Positions 49,440-63,090 of a stretch of 64,000 bases of DNA are shown piece after piece; position 1 is the first letter of the stretch; each line of letters starts with the position of its first letter. The notes under the pieces were generated by a model. The model made no database searches. It had not been told where the DNA came from and saw nothing but the letters and a program-made list of their open reading frames with translations. The DNA comes from Synchiropus splendidus (lineage: Eukaryota > Chordata > Actinopteri > Syngnathiformes > Callionymidae), in contig NC_071338.1 of the NCBI RefSeq assembly GCF_027744825.2, positions 29,803,501 through 29,867,500 of the forward strand, written 5' to 3'. Made by a program: the position numbers and the translations under genes.

Positions 49440-51469
49440 CTTGAACCATGCACCTGGCCTCACTGGTTTGCGGATGTGCTTGACCTTTACTTTTGGATTT
49501 CATTCATGAAGCACAGTTCACCAATAAAAAATTGGATTTCACATCTTCTTACTGTATTCAATTGACTAGTCATGCATTACATTTTTTTTTATATCCTAGA
49601 CCTCAAATTCTTTATCAGGAGACCTTTTACTTTGCATTTTCAGTCTCTTTTTTTCTGGTTCGCTATTTACAGAACATTTTCAAGTCATGTTTCCATTTTG
49701 ACAGTTTTCAACGCTGTTACTTTGCTATAAATTTTATTCTTTTATTAACTATATCATTATCATATTAACACCTCACTTGAGGTGTAAAATTGGGCAACAC
49801 AATGTGCGTGCAAGACTGGAGGAACGCTACAGTTACAGCTCAATATATTGACTAACACCGAGAGAATTATTGAACAGCGAACATGGGACGGTGAGACAAG
49901 ACAATTCGGCATTGATTGGAAGTCGATTATCCACTGGCTAGCTCATAAATAAATAAATAAAAAGGCGCATTTTGATCATTCCTTTCTTGTTTCTTCATTC
50001 AAATTAGCAGGTGTCATTTTTATTCATCTGTTGGTTTTTATGGCATTGAAAACAGGATTCCGTCTGAAGGGCTTTTTGAAATTTCATCCTTTCTTTGCCC
50101 AGTTTTCTGCACAAGATGAAAAAGCTTTAAATTTCTAAGCATATGTGACAAGTGGCTGCTGGCTACGAAAACATTCTCCACAGATGTTTTAAAATCCCTG
50201 ATCTGATCGAGCCCAGAGCGAGACTCACGCAAACTGTCACACACACCGCTACGCGCAATAAAAGAGCAACTTTCACACTCATGAAAGATGCATACAAGTC
50301 CTAAATGTTACATCAACACTTGCTTGTTTGTGTGCGTCTGTCATCCGCCGGGCCGGACAAGATCGGGCTAAGTTGAAACAGAGGGACGTATCGAAGCGTG
50401 ACAGCGATTGTGCGGGCGCCTGGATGATGGAGGATTTGGGGGAAAATCCTGCTGCTCCATTCTGAATAAGAGCAGCGGCGTATTCTGCTGTCGCTTTCTC
50501 CAGAAGCAGAAATAATGCATGAGATTTTTCCCATCAAATGTCAGAGGGAAGATAATGCCGGACGCAGATGGAGAACAGAGGAATCCAATGTGGGTGAGAC
50601 ATATTTCCCTTTCCCATATGAAACACAACTGCGTGCAGTTATCCTTCTGACGCACAGCACAGTTCTGTTGTTTTTCACTCAGCACAAGAAGACCACGGAC
50701 GACCATATCCAGCGCTTTAAAAGACAATTGGGACGTCCCACGTGAGGTCAGGCGCGCCGGAGGGCAATTAAACGTGGGCATGCTGACTCACTCGCAGCAG
50801 GAGTGAGATGAAGCCCCATAATTACCTCGCTGACGCGCTGATCCTGAAAACCATGTACGAGGTGTAAATATGAGCTTTGCTTTGTAGGTTTACAATCCCA
50901 CCGCTTTCCTGCTCAGCAGCCTCCCACGCTGGATTCTGACAGGTTTCAGACGACTGCAGCGGGCTTTTGCATTGTACAGTTTCTAGTCGAGCTCCAGGAG
51001 GCCCGGCGCTCGGCAAACATCAACACACAGATGAAAGAGCCAAACACATTTAAAAAGTGATGCTCATTATCGCGCCCCACACAGTCAGAGAGTCTGAGAT
51101 TGGAATCTGACAGCTGGAGGGGCTTCTTTATGGAGTCCTCCAGGCACCTCTGCCGTCCGAGGGTCCACTAACACGTAGCACTTGCAGCTCATTTTTTGTC
51201 TCTTGATTGTGAGTCCCAGTCCAAGTCAGTTCACGCCATGTGATGGATTGACTGAAAGTAAACAAACCCTCTTGCCCAAGAAAAATATCATTGGGGTTTT
51301 CTGTTGTTTTCTGCACTTAAATTTGTCGACCTCCTCCAACATGTCTTTGTCTGCACGTATTTCTCTGTCTGTCTCTGTGAACAAGATACTGTAAGTCAAA
51401 AAGTTCTGAACATATTCAATTGAAATGAATATGTGCAGTACATCCATATATCTCTTTTTCTTTTGGCTT

Positions 51470-51540
51470 CTCCCTTCAGAGGTCGCCGTGGCGGATCATC
51501 TTCCTCCAGCTCACCCTGTCCTCTGCTTCCTCTTCTCTCA
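51470..51540 (-). pseudogene. RTE-like LINE C-terminus, second copy
   Basis: The minus-strand peptide EEEAEDRVSWRKMIRHGDL is the terminal block (E-D-A-E-D-R-V-R-W-R-R-M-I-R-C-G-D type) of the same LINE family found at 44.0-44.3 kb. It is followed by GAAGGGAGAAGCC, the usual start of the 3' tail. Only about 20 codons remain. Confidence 0.6.
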
Positions 51541-51654
51541 AACCTACTTCATATCGGTACTGATACCGATAACATGGATTGACAATGAATTTGAAATCAA
51601 AATGATGACACCTTCTTTGTACTTGATGAGAAAAAATTGGACCATTAAATGATT

Positions 51655-52287
51655 TTAAATCACACACGTTTTCATATACGTCTTCCAGGAGGAAAAACAT
51701 AGAAAAAACATGCAGAATGCAGCGACTATTCTGTCAAAAGGACGACTGAAAAACATTGATTCGACATGAGACACAGTTTGGCGAATCTCTAGAGCCTTTG
51801 CTATCTCCGTGAAATATTCACACACTGGCCACTCGTAGCGGGACTCTGAGACAGAGAGCGCTGTGTTTATGAAAGTTTCCACTCTGGACATTTTCAAAAG
51901 TTTCAGATTCAGGAGGCTGACGGACGGTGCACCCGACTCCAAAACTCCGACCAATTTGGTCGTTTCCGTCTCCATGTAAACGTCACATGAGAAAGGCTGG
52001 TGATCTAGCTTGGGCATTAGCTTAGCGTTCCAAATGTCACTCTTGGACCGGCCGGTGTTGCTAACCGCTGCGCTAACAGCCTGCTGCTGAGGAACCAGCG
52101 GTCTCACTTTCATGAGCCCCGAAAACTCTTTGTGCTCTGTCAAATGCTGGCGCTTAAAAATAGTGAGAAAAAGCACTTTAATGTGCAGAACACATTGTAC
52201 ATCCTTAGCAGTCCTCCTTAGAAGGTGAGTCCTCCTGAATTGACGTGAGGGATCGCTGATATTGCGAGTGTGTGCAATTATATTCAT
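51655..52287 (-). CDS. Unrecognised 210-codon open frame (doubtful gene)
   Basis: This is a continuous minus-strand frame of 210 codons ending at 51655. I do not recognise the protein. The centre (PLVPQQQAVSAAVSNTGRSK, then SDIWNAKLMPKL and DVYMETETTKLVGVLESGAP) is of mixed composition, unlike the low-complexity chance frames elsewhere. The C-terminus turns hydrophobic (AAFCMFFLCFSS). No domain, signal peptide or clear splice context is visible, and an RTE-like LINE tail lies just downstream. It may be a chance frame, part of an unknown repeat, or a nested single-exon gene. Chance remains the most likely explanation. Confidence 0.15.
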   Translation of the reverse strand: MNIIAHTRNISDPSRQFRRTHLLRRTAKDVQCVLHIKVLFLTIFKRQHLTEHKEFSGLMKVRPLVPQQQAVSAAVSNTGRSKSDIWNAKLMPKLDHQPFSCDVYMETETTKLVGVLESGAPSVSLLNLKLLKMSRVETFINTALSVSESRYEWPVCEYFTEIAKALEIRQTVSHVESMFFSRPFDRIVAAFCMFFLCFSSWKTYMKTCVI

Positions 52288-53923
52288 ACTTATTTGTATA
52301 TTTTATTTATTATATTTATTTATTATGTATTTCTCTTTTCTTCAGATTTCATTTTTAGTCTATAAGCTCCATGTTGGTGACTGTACATGTTTTTTTTTTG
52401 TTTGTGTGTTTGTTTTTTATCCTTTAGGAGCCTCCCAACAGGATTGTTTATTATTATTATTATTTGTTTATTTTTATTTTGGTTTTCTACTTTCCATCCT
52501 AAACTCTAGGACCCAACTCTTCAAGTCCAGCCGCAGCTAACCGAATCATAATCACATGAGCACCATGCTGACCATGAAAAAACAACTACAATCCTGTAGT
52601 CTGCTTTGCATTCTATTACCGTATACACACAGTGCACCAAACAGTCGGAATCATCAATTCACCTTGATGGAGTTGTTGTCATGACCGTTTGGATCTTGAG
52701 TTCAGTAAACTCATTTAAATCCAGGCACTACAAAATAAATGCTAGCGGCTAATCGAGCGGTAAACAGTGAACAGTAGCTGACATGACGCCAGGACACGAA
52801 CAATGAGCTCAAATGTGGAACAGCTGCCTTCTCCCTTCCTTCCTTCCTATTGTTCTGAGCAAAGGTAATTTAGGTTTATGGGCACATTTCAAAACCCAAA
52901 ATGGGGAGCCATTGTGGCAGGAAGGACCGTGCGCTCACACAGACAACATCCACGTTTTGTTTTATTGACCAACATCTTTTATTTTCAGAACTTAATTTGT
53001 GGAAAAAGTGTCAGCAAAACAAAACAAAGAGCCAGCGTTCTCCTTTGTGAGTGGAACTATGAAAGATGTATTCATTTCTATTCTCAGAAATCACACCTGG
53101 ACTACAAACACATTTCATCCAACATTGGCCTCCTTTTTTTTTCCTGCACAAAAGGATTTCTCTCGTTCACTTGCACTCTCCTTTCCATGAAGAGACACTT
53201 CTTCTTTGAGTTCCTCCTAATGCCTGTCTCGACTTCAGTGTTCAGGCACGCATACCAACACCCACGTGGAGGATTGCTCTCTATCAGCTTAAGCAGAGTT
53301 TGCCATGGAGTCATGCAAAGTTTCAACTTAAGACCATCAGCCAAGCGAGTCAGACTGAGAACACGTGGCTCGCTCCGATTGATACAGCGAACAGGATCGC
53401 GCACACACTCTCCATCTCTCTATTCTGTACACTTCATGCATTCATGCGCATTCACAAAGACAAGAGAGCTTTGATTCACAAAGAGCCAGAATGACTGACA
53501 CATCAGACATGCGTCGATGGCAGCGAGGGAGAAAGAGTGTGAGCGGGAGGCATCACGGAGATAAAGTTCAGAGAGGGAAAGAATTAAGCAGAAGAATAGA
53601 TTTCAAGAGGAAAACTAAGAAAACATAGCCATAATGTCGACGAAAATAGCAGCAGAATGTGAAATTCTTTTAACAGGTTTAGAAGCATCCGCGACTTATT
53701 GAGGCAGGAGAAAATGTGAAGTCATTGAAGCTCACAATGGCAGCAGATGAGTTAAAGTTGAAGTCAATGACAATCCAGAGAAATCTAGCAGGACGTAGTG
53801 ACGGATGAGACTAATTCAACTTCACCGATCCCTCCATTTTTTGGCATCATTGAGCAATAATCTCAGATTATTCGCCCGCGAGGAAAGGCTTTCAAGCTTT
53901 AGAAAACCTCAACACCAATTCAT

Positions 53924-54455
53924 GTAGTAGTAGTGGTAGTTGTAGCAGCGGTAGTATTAGTAGTAGTAAATAGTTGTCGTAGTAAGTAGTAGTAGTAGTG
54001 GTACAGTAGTAGTAGTGGTAGTTGTAGTAGTAGTAGTATTAGTAGTAGTAAGTAGTAGTCGTAGTGGTACGGTAGTTGTAGTAGCAGTAGTATTAGTAGT
54101 AGTAAGTAGTAGTAGTAGTGGTAGTTGTAGTAGTAGTGGTATAGTAGCAGTAGTGGTAGTTGTAGTAGTAGTAGTAGTATTAGTAGTAGTAAGTAGTAGT
54201 CGTAGTAAGTAGTAGTAGTGGTAGTGGTAGTTGTAGTAGTAGTGGTACAGTAGCAGTAGTGGTAGTTGTAGTAGTACAAGTAGTATTAGTAGTAGTAAGT
54301 AGTAGTCGTAGTAAGTAGTAGTGGTAGTTGTAGTAGTAGTGGTACAGTAGTAGTAGTGGTAGTTGTAGTAGTGGTATTAGTAGTAGTAAGTAGTAGTCGT
54401 AGTAAGTAGTAGTGGTAGTTGTAGTAGTAGTGGTACAATAGCAGTAGTGGTAGTT

Positions 54456-54488
<33 letters not shown>

Positions 54489-54720
54489 AGTAGTAGTCGT
54501 AGTAAGTAGTAGTAGTAGTGGTAGTTGTAGTAGTAGTGGTACAGTAGTAGTAGTGGTAGTTGTAGTAGTGGTATTAGTAGTAGTAAGCAGTAGTCGTAGT
54601 AAGTAGTAGTAGTAGTGGTAGTTGTAGTAGTAGTGGTACAGTAGTAGTAGTGGTAGTTGTAGTAGTAGTAGTATTAGTAGCAGTAAGTAGTAGTAATAGT
54701 AAGTAGTAGTAGAGGTAGTT
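53924..54720. repeat. Trinucleotide (GTA)n array with higher-order units
   Basis: Nearly 800 bp built from GTAGTAGTA with regular variants GGTA, TTGTA, GTAAGTAG, TCGTAG and GGTACAG. The landmark TCGTAGTAAGTAGTAG recurs at about 54.2, 54.3, 54.4, 54.5 and 54.6 kb, at spacings of 91-106 bp. The array is therefore organised in compound units and not as a simple triplet run. Confidence 0.93.
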
Positions 54721-56026
54721 TTGAATAGCGAAGTACTCATGTCCATGCAACAAGTCAAGAGTAGAGTTTTCAGGTTATTAATGCCATTTATTATTGATCA
54801 AACTTATCTGACGTAGACTGTGACCAAGCAACCGCAGGCTGCGACCCCCCGAGCAGGTCATCTGTGATCTCGCTGCCCCGTTTGAACCACCACCTGCTCC
54901 TTCAGGTGTATTTGCGTGGTCGTATTGGGCTCAGCGACAGTGACTCAGGTGACCAAAAACACTGGTCATGGTCACTCGGCACAGTCGGCACAGTCCACTC
55001 TTTTGCTCAATGTGAGCTTTTTTAAATCCAAAATAGCTCCATATCTCCACGGAGAAAGGATGTTTAGTAGTGACACTAAGCTAAATAAAAGTTGTACAGT
55101 CTGAAAAAAGAAGGGAGACATTGCCCTGCCACGCCCACATCGTGATCACAATGTTTTAAGAAATGATCGCGCCGAGAGGCTGCTAGAGACTGAAGTCCTG
55201 ACCCGACTATAACTGGGATTGAAACGCCCGGCCAATAAAAAGGCATCGGAAGTGATCAGAAAACAACACCCCACCTGTCGGACTTCCATTAGCAAGATCA
55301 GATCCAGTTTCTGTCAAGCCAAACATCAACTCACTCACTTCCTGTTTATCTTTAGACACCACCGTGGCACTGGGACGCTGCACTGTAATACGTTTTTAAA
55401 GCAAAAAAGATTGTCGCGCAACATGGGAGCCACTGTGTTAATCCATAAAAGCAAGTGGGAGACAGATTATTAAGGGTTTTTAATTGGTGTCTGAAAATGG
55501 GAGTCGACAATAGTGTGCAACAATAAAAGGCAATGACACAAATGATACGGAAATGAATCTTGTCGCTGGGAATTAAGAAGCGATTAGTCAACTCTTTGAA
55601 ATCACAATCCGGATGGTGAATGTCTCAGTGGCTGGGGACTTCATTTGAATTTGGAGTTCAAGTCAAAACGGAGCTCTGAAGATGGAGCTATCAGGTGGAA
55701 CTCACTTAGCCGCAGACTCATCGCGACTCCACGCCACAGATGCTCCTGTGCGGTGAGACACTAGTGCTGTGACTATATCACTAGTCTAACACAGCCTGTG
55801 ACCTTCATGAACACCAAGATTCCATCTGCCACATGCAATTGAACTGGCACATCTATCTATCACTCTTTATATACTTCACTTTGCTTCACTTCAGCTCCCC
55901 CGCAAGAGCCAGTGCGAAAAACATGACTGGCCTATTACAGCTTGTTGCATTGAAATAAAGCAGGCAAAAGCACAAGTTATAATGTGGAGGCAAATAGGCA
56001 TCGCTTTTCATCCAATAAATACCATG

Positions 56027-56036
56027 CAACAACAAC

Positions 56037-56074
<38 letters not shown>

Positions 56075-56149
56075 TAATAATAATAATAATAAAGTAATAC
56101 TAATAATACCACTACTAACAAGAAGAAGAAGAAGAAGAAGAAGAAGAAG

Positions 56150-56197
<48 letters not shown>

Positions 56198-56241
56198 AAT
56201 AATAATAATAATAATAATAATCAAGAAATTGTAATAATAAA

Positions 56242-56284
<43 letters not shown>

Positions 56285-56340
56285 TAATAATAATAAAGAA
56301 ATAATAATAATAATAAAGTAATACTAATAATACTACTACT

Positions 56341-56379
<39 letters not shown>

Positions 56380-56635
56380 AATAATAATAATAATAATAAT
56401 AATAAAGAAATGATAATAATAAAGTAATACTAATAATACTACTACTAACAACAACAACAACAACAATAATAATAATAACAATAATAATAATAAAGAAATA
56501 ATAATAATAATAAAGTAATACTAATAATACTACTACTAACAACAACAACAACAACAATAATAATAATATTAATAATAATAATGATGACAATAGCAACAAC
56601 AATAACAACAACAGCAACAACAATAATAATAATAA
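56027..56635. repeat. Compound AAT/AAC/AAG array with higher-order units
   Basis: Blocks of ATA, ACA and one AGA run alternate. The landmark AAAGTAATACTAATAATAC followed by (C/T)ACTACTAACAA recurs near 56.09, 56.32, 56.42 and 56.51 kb, showing duplication of about 90-106-bp units. The long leucine, tyrosine or valine frames here are artefacts. Confidence 0.93.
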
Positions 56636-59170
56636 AATTTAATAATCCAATACTGTAGCTCTTATTGGATAAAAAAATTGTGCATTTATGAATGAATGCT
56701 AAATAATGGCTAATATAATTGCCTTTATTCTTCCCTCAATGGGGAAATTTGGCTTGTTTGCAGCAGACTAATATTAAAGACAAACATTAAATACATACAC
56801 AAAGCAACAACACAATTGAAGGGTCGACAGCACGGTCATCGAAGGTGAAGCCGTGGATTTCCACGTTGAGTGCACTCAAAAGACCAAAACACGACCAGAA
56901 AAACAAAAACAAAAAAAAGGCTCAGAAAGAGGAAGAACTGCCGAACCAGGTGCCACTTGTGTAGGCGCCTTTGATTACAGCATTTGAAGACCACGATACA
57001 AAAAAAAAAAAAGAAATGGCAGGATGATTTCTAAATTACGACAGATAATGAGGGAGAAAGTTTAAAGCCTGAGGAAAAGAAGCCGAGACATTAAAGGCCA
57101 ACTGCAAAATGAAGCCTCATTAGACTTTCTTTGGTCTGTAAACTGCAATTTAGTTTTTTAAATATCAACCTTTATCTAACATATTCAGCAAAACTGCCAC
57201 TGAAATCACATCAGTGTTTTTTTTAAACTTTTATCTACAGGTCTAAATCATCAAATAGATCTGTTCAGAGTTTGTAAAAAGTGATGGTATATGAATGGGA
57301 GCACACACATTGGCAGTGCTGCTGTTTGTCAAGCTATGTTCTACCTATAAAAGACGACACATACAGCTGCTAAAAGGAGCCATTAGTGAGCGTTCTACTT
57401 CACTGAACTGAAAAGTTGACTGAACTTCCAGGGTCAGAGTGTCTGTTCTGACAACCCAAAACTATTTAGCGTTCGGTACCAATGATCACTCCAAAGTTTC
57501 AGTCGATGCCATCAGTTGATGTCAGCTCTAAATGTCTGTATTTATATTTCAAATTACTTTTTAACTAGTGGATTCTTGTATATTTGCAGGGAGTAATACC
57601 ACCAACTAAAACTGGCACAGTTCATATCGAAGCGCATTGATCTCTGCGCCCGACCTTTTACCCTTCTAGTCTCCCTCCGTCTGAATATTGAAACGCTAAC
57701 AGCAGTGAGTTTATTAATATTAATAAAGCTCATACATATGTAATAACTTTGAGAGTTTAGCACCATGACACAGGAGAAATGATGTTTGGATGAACAATGA
57801 AAACATTTTTTTTTTTCTTCCACACAACAAGACAAAGCCTGGCGCTTGGATCAGTGGATTAGTTCCACAGTTATCCGGAGCGTCGCCGTCAGCTTCTCAT
57901 CGTTCACCCGTCGCCCGGCCTCATTCTCAGTCTCTACCTGCCCTGCTTTTGCGAAAGTCATGCAGTTGAATAATTAAAGTGGCTGGTGTGTGGAGCCTGA
58001 CTTAAAGTAGAGCTGACGTTTGCAGCGGAGCACTTGATAGGTGACTTCTTCAACCTTCCAGATTCCAGTCTTGATAAATCCTCGTCACTTCTGCGCCTGT
58101 CTGACAGTGCCATAGAGTCATTAATATTGCCTCCAGTCTCAGTTGGAGAGGACCCATGTGACTTTTATTCCACCTCCTCGCGCTGTTAAGTCATGTTTTC
58201 CCGACGATCCTAGCGTAGTAGGACCGTCACGAAGACATGAGATTAAAGCAAGAGTGACAGACCACCTCATTTAAAATGGAGGAAACGCTTCTTTACAGTC
58301 GATAAGAAGAATAACATCTCCAACAATTCCTGCCACGCCATGCTCTGCTGTAGCAATCTGTTGCTTTCTGTTCGCTCTCACATCAAGACTCTCACACTGG
58401 AGAGAACCGTGGGTGAACAAGTGAAGCACTTTGCAAATCAAGTGACCAGATGAGAGCAAACACTGGCAGTGAAGTTGAAGAGAGCGTTTCTTGGGCTCGG
58501 CCTGTGCTCCCCCGCAGACGTTCAAACACTCGCCCAACATGCCGCTCCGTACTCTCAGGAGCGTCGACACATCACTCACGCAATGCCAGTAATCTGTTCT
58601 TTTCACTGATGATAGTTTTTTAAGCTATTTTAAGGAGTTGTGTTTAGAATTGACTTATTCTGGTAATGTAGTAATGGGAGCTGTATTTTGTTGTAGTTCC
58701 TGGCTTCAGATGACAACAAAGAGACTATGAGTAAATAGGTAACATTATGTAGGAAGGAAAAAAATCTCTCATGATATAAAATGCTAAATCATAAGATGAA
58801 TATGTTCAGGGCTTTTGAAAGTAAATGCATCAAGGAAACAAAACAAACACCAACTTCACTCATTTTCTGGCATGAAGAAATACTAATACTTCCATCATGC
58901 CTTGGTGTCACACGCCGGAAAACAACTTCCTAGAGGACCTCGCGAGACTTTGGTAGAGGTGAACTACTGTACAAAATCTTTGGACTCATCTGCTCCGCAA
59001 TGTCGCCATGATCCAGAAGAGCTTTGTTGTGTTATAGTTTAAGCTGTGTCGTGGCAGGAATCTGACTATACTGTATGATACACATCCCGATACTGGAGTG
59101 ATCATACAAGACGATATATATGGGAATGAAACAATCATATTACAGAAGAAACAATATTATGTGCGTAATA
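56636..59170. other. Intron stretch without recognised genes
   Basis: AT-rich with scattered poly-A. The longest frame (111 codons, minus, 58271-58606) is not recognisable and has no splice context I can support. Confidence 0.5.
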
Positions 59171-59888
59171 CAGTGGAACCTCGGTTCTCGACCACAATCC
59201 GTTCCAGACGGCCGTTTAAGAACCGATTTGTTCGAAATCTGAATCGATTTTGCCCATGACAATGAATGGAAAAAGCAATAATGCGTTCCAAGCCTTAAAA
59301 TAGTCTTTTGTAGGAGTGAATGTAGAGTGTCTGCTGCAGGTGCGCTGTTCCTCTATGTGTGTGGCCGCTGCATGTGGGAGGGGTTGCCGAGTGAGTGACG
59401 TCTCTCCAGAAGTGAAGAGGTGCCCGGTGCGTGTCCAGCTCTGAATGTGCGCTTCTGTGCAGTTTGGCTGTGACAAAGTCATAAACCAAGTCACGCTCTG
59501 TCCCAGACTGGCCTCATCCCTGTCCCAGCTCCAGCCCACAACAGGACATCAAACCCTGGAGTGAGCGCTCCAGCACCTCCCCTGTGACACTCTACCACGG
59601 TCCAGTGTGGAGACAGGAAAGGTTTTACACCTCAATATGAAGAAAAAACAGTCAGTAAATGGAGCTAATGGGACACGTCTGCATACAGAGGCTGCGTTAT
59701 ACACAATAACAAAGCGTGTTTGGGGGCAGGAGATCGGTCCGCGCACGTTATGTTTTTTTCCGGCTTTTTTGGGGGGCGTTCGAGTTCTGGATTTTCGTTC
59801 GGAATCCGAAGCAAAAAAAATCTCGAAATCTTTGTTCGAACTCCGAGATGTTCGAATTCCGAGACGTTCAAAAACCAAGGTACCACTG
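59171..59888 (-). mobile_element. Nonautonomous pogo/Tigger-like element, copy 2
   Basis: A 718-bp element from CAGTGGAACCTCGGTTCTCG to the inverted end CAAGGTACCACTG, flanked on both sides by TA, the target duplication expected of this superfamily. Its interior is the reverse complement of copy 1 with scattered differences (both share TGGGCTGGAGCTGGGACAGG in opposite senses). No transposase frame. Confidence 0.75.
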
Positions 59889-62800
59889 TACTTGTTGCTA
59901 ACTCAGTAATACAATTAGAGTCCTACAGAGGCTTAACCAGTTGTGTTACTGAACCAATTGACTTGTGTACAAAAGAGGCAGTCATATCTTGTTTTTAGGA
60001 CTATAGGAGGAAACTGGAGTGAAACCTGCAACTTACATTGACCACCTTTCTCTGAAATAAATTCTTGCTTTCACCCTGAAATGATTTTATCATACACTTT
60101 TCTGTACTCTATAAAAGGGTGGCTCTGTCACTCGCCAGTTCACCTTCACAGTGGGACAGACACCTTTTCAGTCTAGTTTGGAACTTTAAGTGTGAGAGAG
60201 CATCCTGTTCCCCGGCCTGATGTTGGACACGCTGAGTAAAACGTCTTCATTTCAGCCTCTCTTGGTCTCGCTGCACCGTTTCAGAAGAGATAAATGCCAA
60301 TTAAGAGTATTTCAATTGTGAATTCTGCTCTGAAAAACCATTTGTCCACCAAAATTCAGGGGGAAAATGACTTTGAAGCTTCAGTCCTCCATGAAAGGAA
60401 ATGTTTGTTTGAAGATGATTTTTTAAAACTAGACATCATTTTATCGGATTTTTGTAAAAAAAATAAAAAATAAAATAAAATAAAAATCTGTCCGATTTTT
60501 GGACGGATTTTCACAAAAGATTTAAGGCACTGAAGTAAACATGTATTCATATATACATATTTTTAATTGATGCCTTATAAGCTACGACCCTGAGGTATTG
60601 CTTTAAGAACAAAGCAGAGTCTTCAATGTAGCTCTTGATACATGAGCCAACAAATGTACTTCTCCAGCAACTGTTGTTTCTCACAGCCGTCAAACGGGGT
60701 TCTTCAAATCGTTTAAGCCTTTAATTCATTTCACTTTAATCTTCCGAAGGCAACAAAAGCCGAACCCCTGCTTCGCGGCGAAAATTGAGTCCTGGCCTCA
60801 GTGGCTCTGGTGGCAAAACTTTCCGATAGACATCTCTGATTCGCTGACTGGCTGGAATTGGATTTGTTGCATGAACAGGCAGAAAACAACCGAGTGACTG
60901 TTGGCAATCTGTTTGCTGGTAACCACGCACATACACACACACGTACACGCACACAAATAAAGAGAAAAATACTTGACTGATTTGGGTTCTCACAGCGCAA
61001 GCTGTCAACACAGGCTGCGACTCTCCAACCTAAGCAGCGGGAGAGAACACTTGTGTGTGGGATACATCTGAAATGGTCAGTGATTTTGCGATGCACTCCA
61101 CTTGTGGGGGAGAATTCGGCTGCTGATGTTTATAGCAGCCGAGGGCAAGACAAGCAGACGTGTGTCATGGTTGTTGGCTTGTACGGGTGTGTGTGGGTGA
61201 GTGAGTCACTACTGGGGAGAATAAGTGACATTTGGATGAGCAGGAAGTGACCTGTATTTTAGGAGTGCTGCGGTGCAACTTGTGACCACCACACTCCCAC
61301 AAAAAGAAATGGACAGGTACCGGTGTTTGACAGGTCCAAATGTTTGACCTGCACATGTCAAAATTCAGCCAAGATTTTTCACTCACTATTATATGGTAAA
61401 AGCTTTCATTGTTGGTAGCACTCGGTGAGAGACAGTGGAAGAGAATTTGGCTTAAGAAATTAAAGGGGCCCTATTATGCAGCGCAGGTGGCTGACCTCTG
61501 CATCAATGTAAAAACTCCACTGAAAATAGTCACCCTTTCCGTAACTAAAAATAATGGTTACACTATAGATGAGGGAACATATATTACCATGAATAAACTA
61601 CTTATTCATATATTCAAATATGGAATCAATCATCAAAGTTAGTGTCTTGTCATGCCAGACTGGAATAGTCAGCAAAAGTTCACACTAAATCACAAAATAA
61701 TAACTTAACTATAATAACTATATTATTATAGTTATAGGTAACCACAAATTTGTGTAGCTAATTGTTTTTTTTTTTTTTTTGGAGAGCTAATGGAGGGAGC
61801 AGTCGGCTAGATACTTGAAATATGAAGCTTTCCAAAATAGAAAAGTAAAGGTGAATGTCTGAAGGGAATGGGAGAGTGGTTGTTGGAAGGAACAGTGTGA
61901 CTAAAAAAAAAAGTCTGAGTGACTCACCAACCTGAGTCACTTTACTCAGGGAACTTGTGTGTAAGAAAATCCATTGTATAAAATAATATGTCTTAGTCCT
62001 GATAATATGTTCTCCACTGGAGGTTTTGCAAATGAATGTACATTTCTCCTGACAGTATTTGAAGTACCGGAATGAGGCAGCTGCTTCAAATCCCAACGAA
62101 GGACATGGTGAGAAACAGAAAGGGTGGGAAGCTTCCTGCATGTCTTTGCCTAATGCGACCTCAACAGTGTTCTGATCAATGGGCGAGGTGTCTGCACAGT
62201 CAGCCTTGTTCATCTGTCTGCGCCGGAATGTTGCTGGCGGAAGGGCGAGCCATAAAAAGAGGAGGAAGATGTTTTTTTTTGTTTTGTTTTATGCCACAAG
62301 TCATGTAGGCATCCATGATATCAGGATCAAACCAGAGAGAAGCTTTCATTATTTTACATCAGTGCCACTGTTGCACCGAGGAGCAAAACATCTCGTCCTT
62401 GCTATGTTCGCGTTGTAACTTCCACAACGAGGTTTTAAGAAACTCACAGTAGCAGCCGACAGCCTGTTCATTTATTCACAGCGTCACACCCCACAGTGTC
62501 TTCTGAGCGCATTCTTACAGTGGAGACAGAGCAGTGTCGAGTTCAAATCTCACCGAAGCCAATTCTGTTTCAGTAATCAGATAAACTGGCTGGCAGGAGC
62601 CGCGCGGCTCGCTGAAACAACCCGCTACTTTCTGTTCGGTGCAGACAGAACGCTGATGTCCTGTGTTCAGCTCACATTTTCAATCGTCTCCTGTGAGACG
62701 CCAATTTGCCACAACTTGAAAATAAAAATAGAATAAACAGAAGTTGAAATATGTAATTCAATAGAAGCTTTTCATCGCCAGCCGCAAAGGAAAAGGTGAC

Positions 62801-63090
62801 GTCCAGCTCGGTCTTCACACGACTGCGATGTGACCTACACTATCATCCAAATGTTCCCAGTGAATGACGTGTGTGGGAGTTGGATGAGACTCCTGGCTGG
62901 ATGGGTGTCCAAGTCTTTTCTCAAGAGGATTGAACAAAAAAAAAAAAGCAACCAGAGAATTGCATTATAAATTGCATTGGCACCAATGTAAATGGGTGGA
63001 ACAGGACAATACTATATCGTCTCAGGTCCGTGTATGATTTGTTCATTCAATTTTTGTTGTGAAATGAAAATTGAAATGATTAAAATAAAA
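59889..63090. other. Intron stretch without recognised genes
   Basis: Holds a short SINE-body trace near 59998-60030, a GT/CA patch near 60920-60955 and a TATAATAACTATATTATTAT palindromic patch near 61710-61735. No exon seen. Confidence 0.5.

Noticed and set aside
49049..49565. Frames with repeating FYLFHCIAV-like peptides, reminiscent of a membrane repeat protein.
   Set aside because: The 54-56-bp DNA unit is mostly not a multiple of three, and the repetition is explained by the minisatellite.
53920..54758. Tyrosine/leucine/threonine-rich frames of up to 192 codons, and the leucine or valine runs at 55886-56623.
   Set aside because: Products of triplet repeats, with no start context or conservation signal.
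61758..62213. 151-codon minus-strand frame ending in a poly-lysine stretch.
   Set aside because: It runs into a poly-A/T tract, has serine-rich random composition and no recognised domain.
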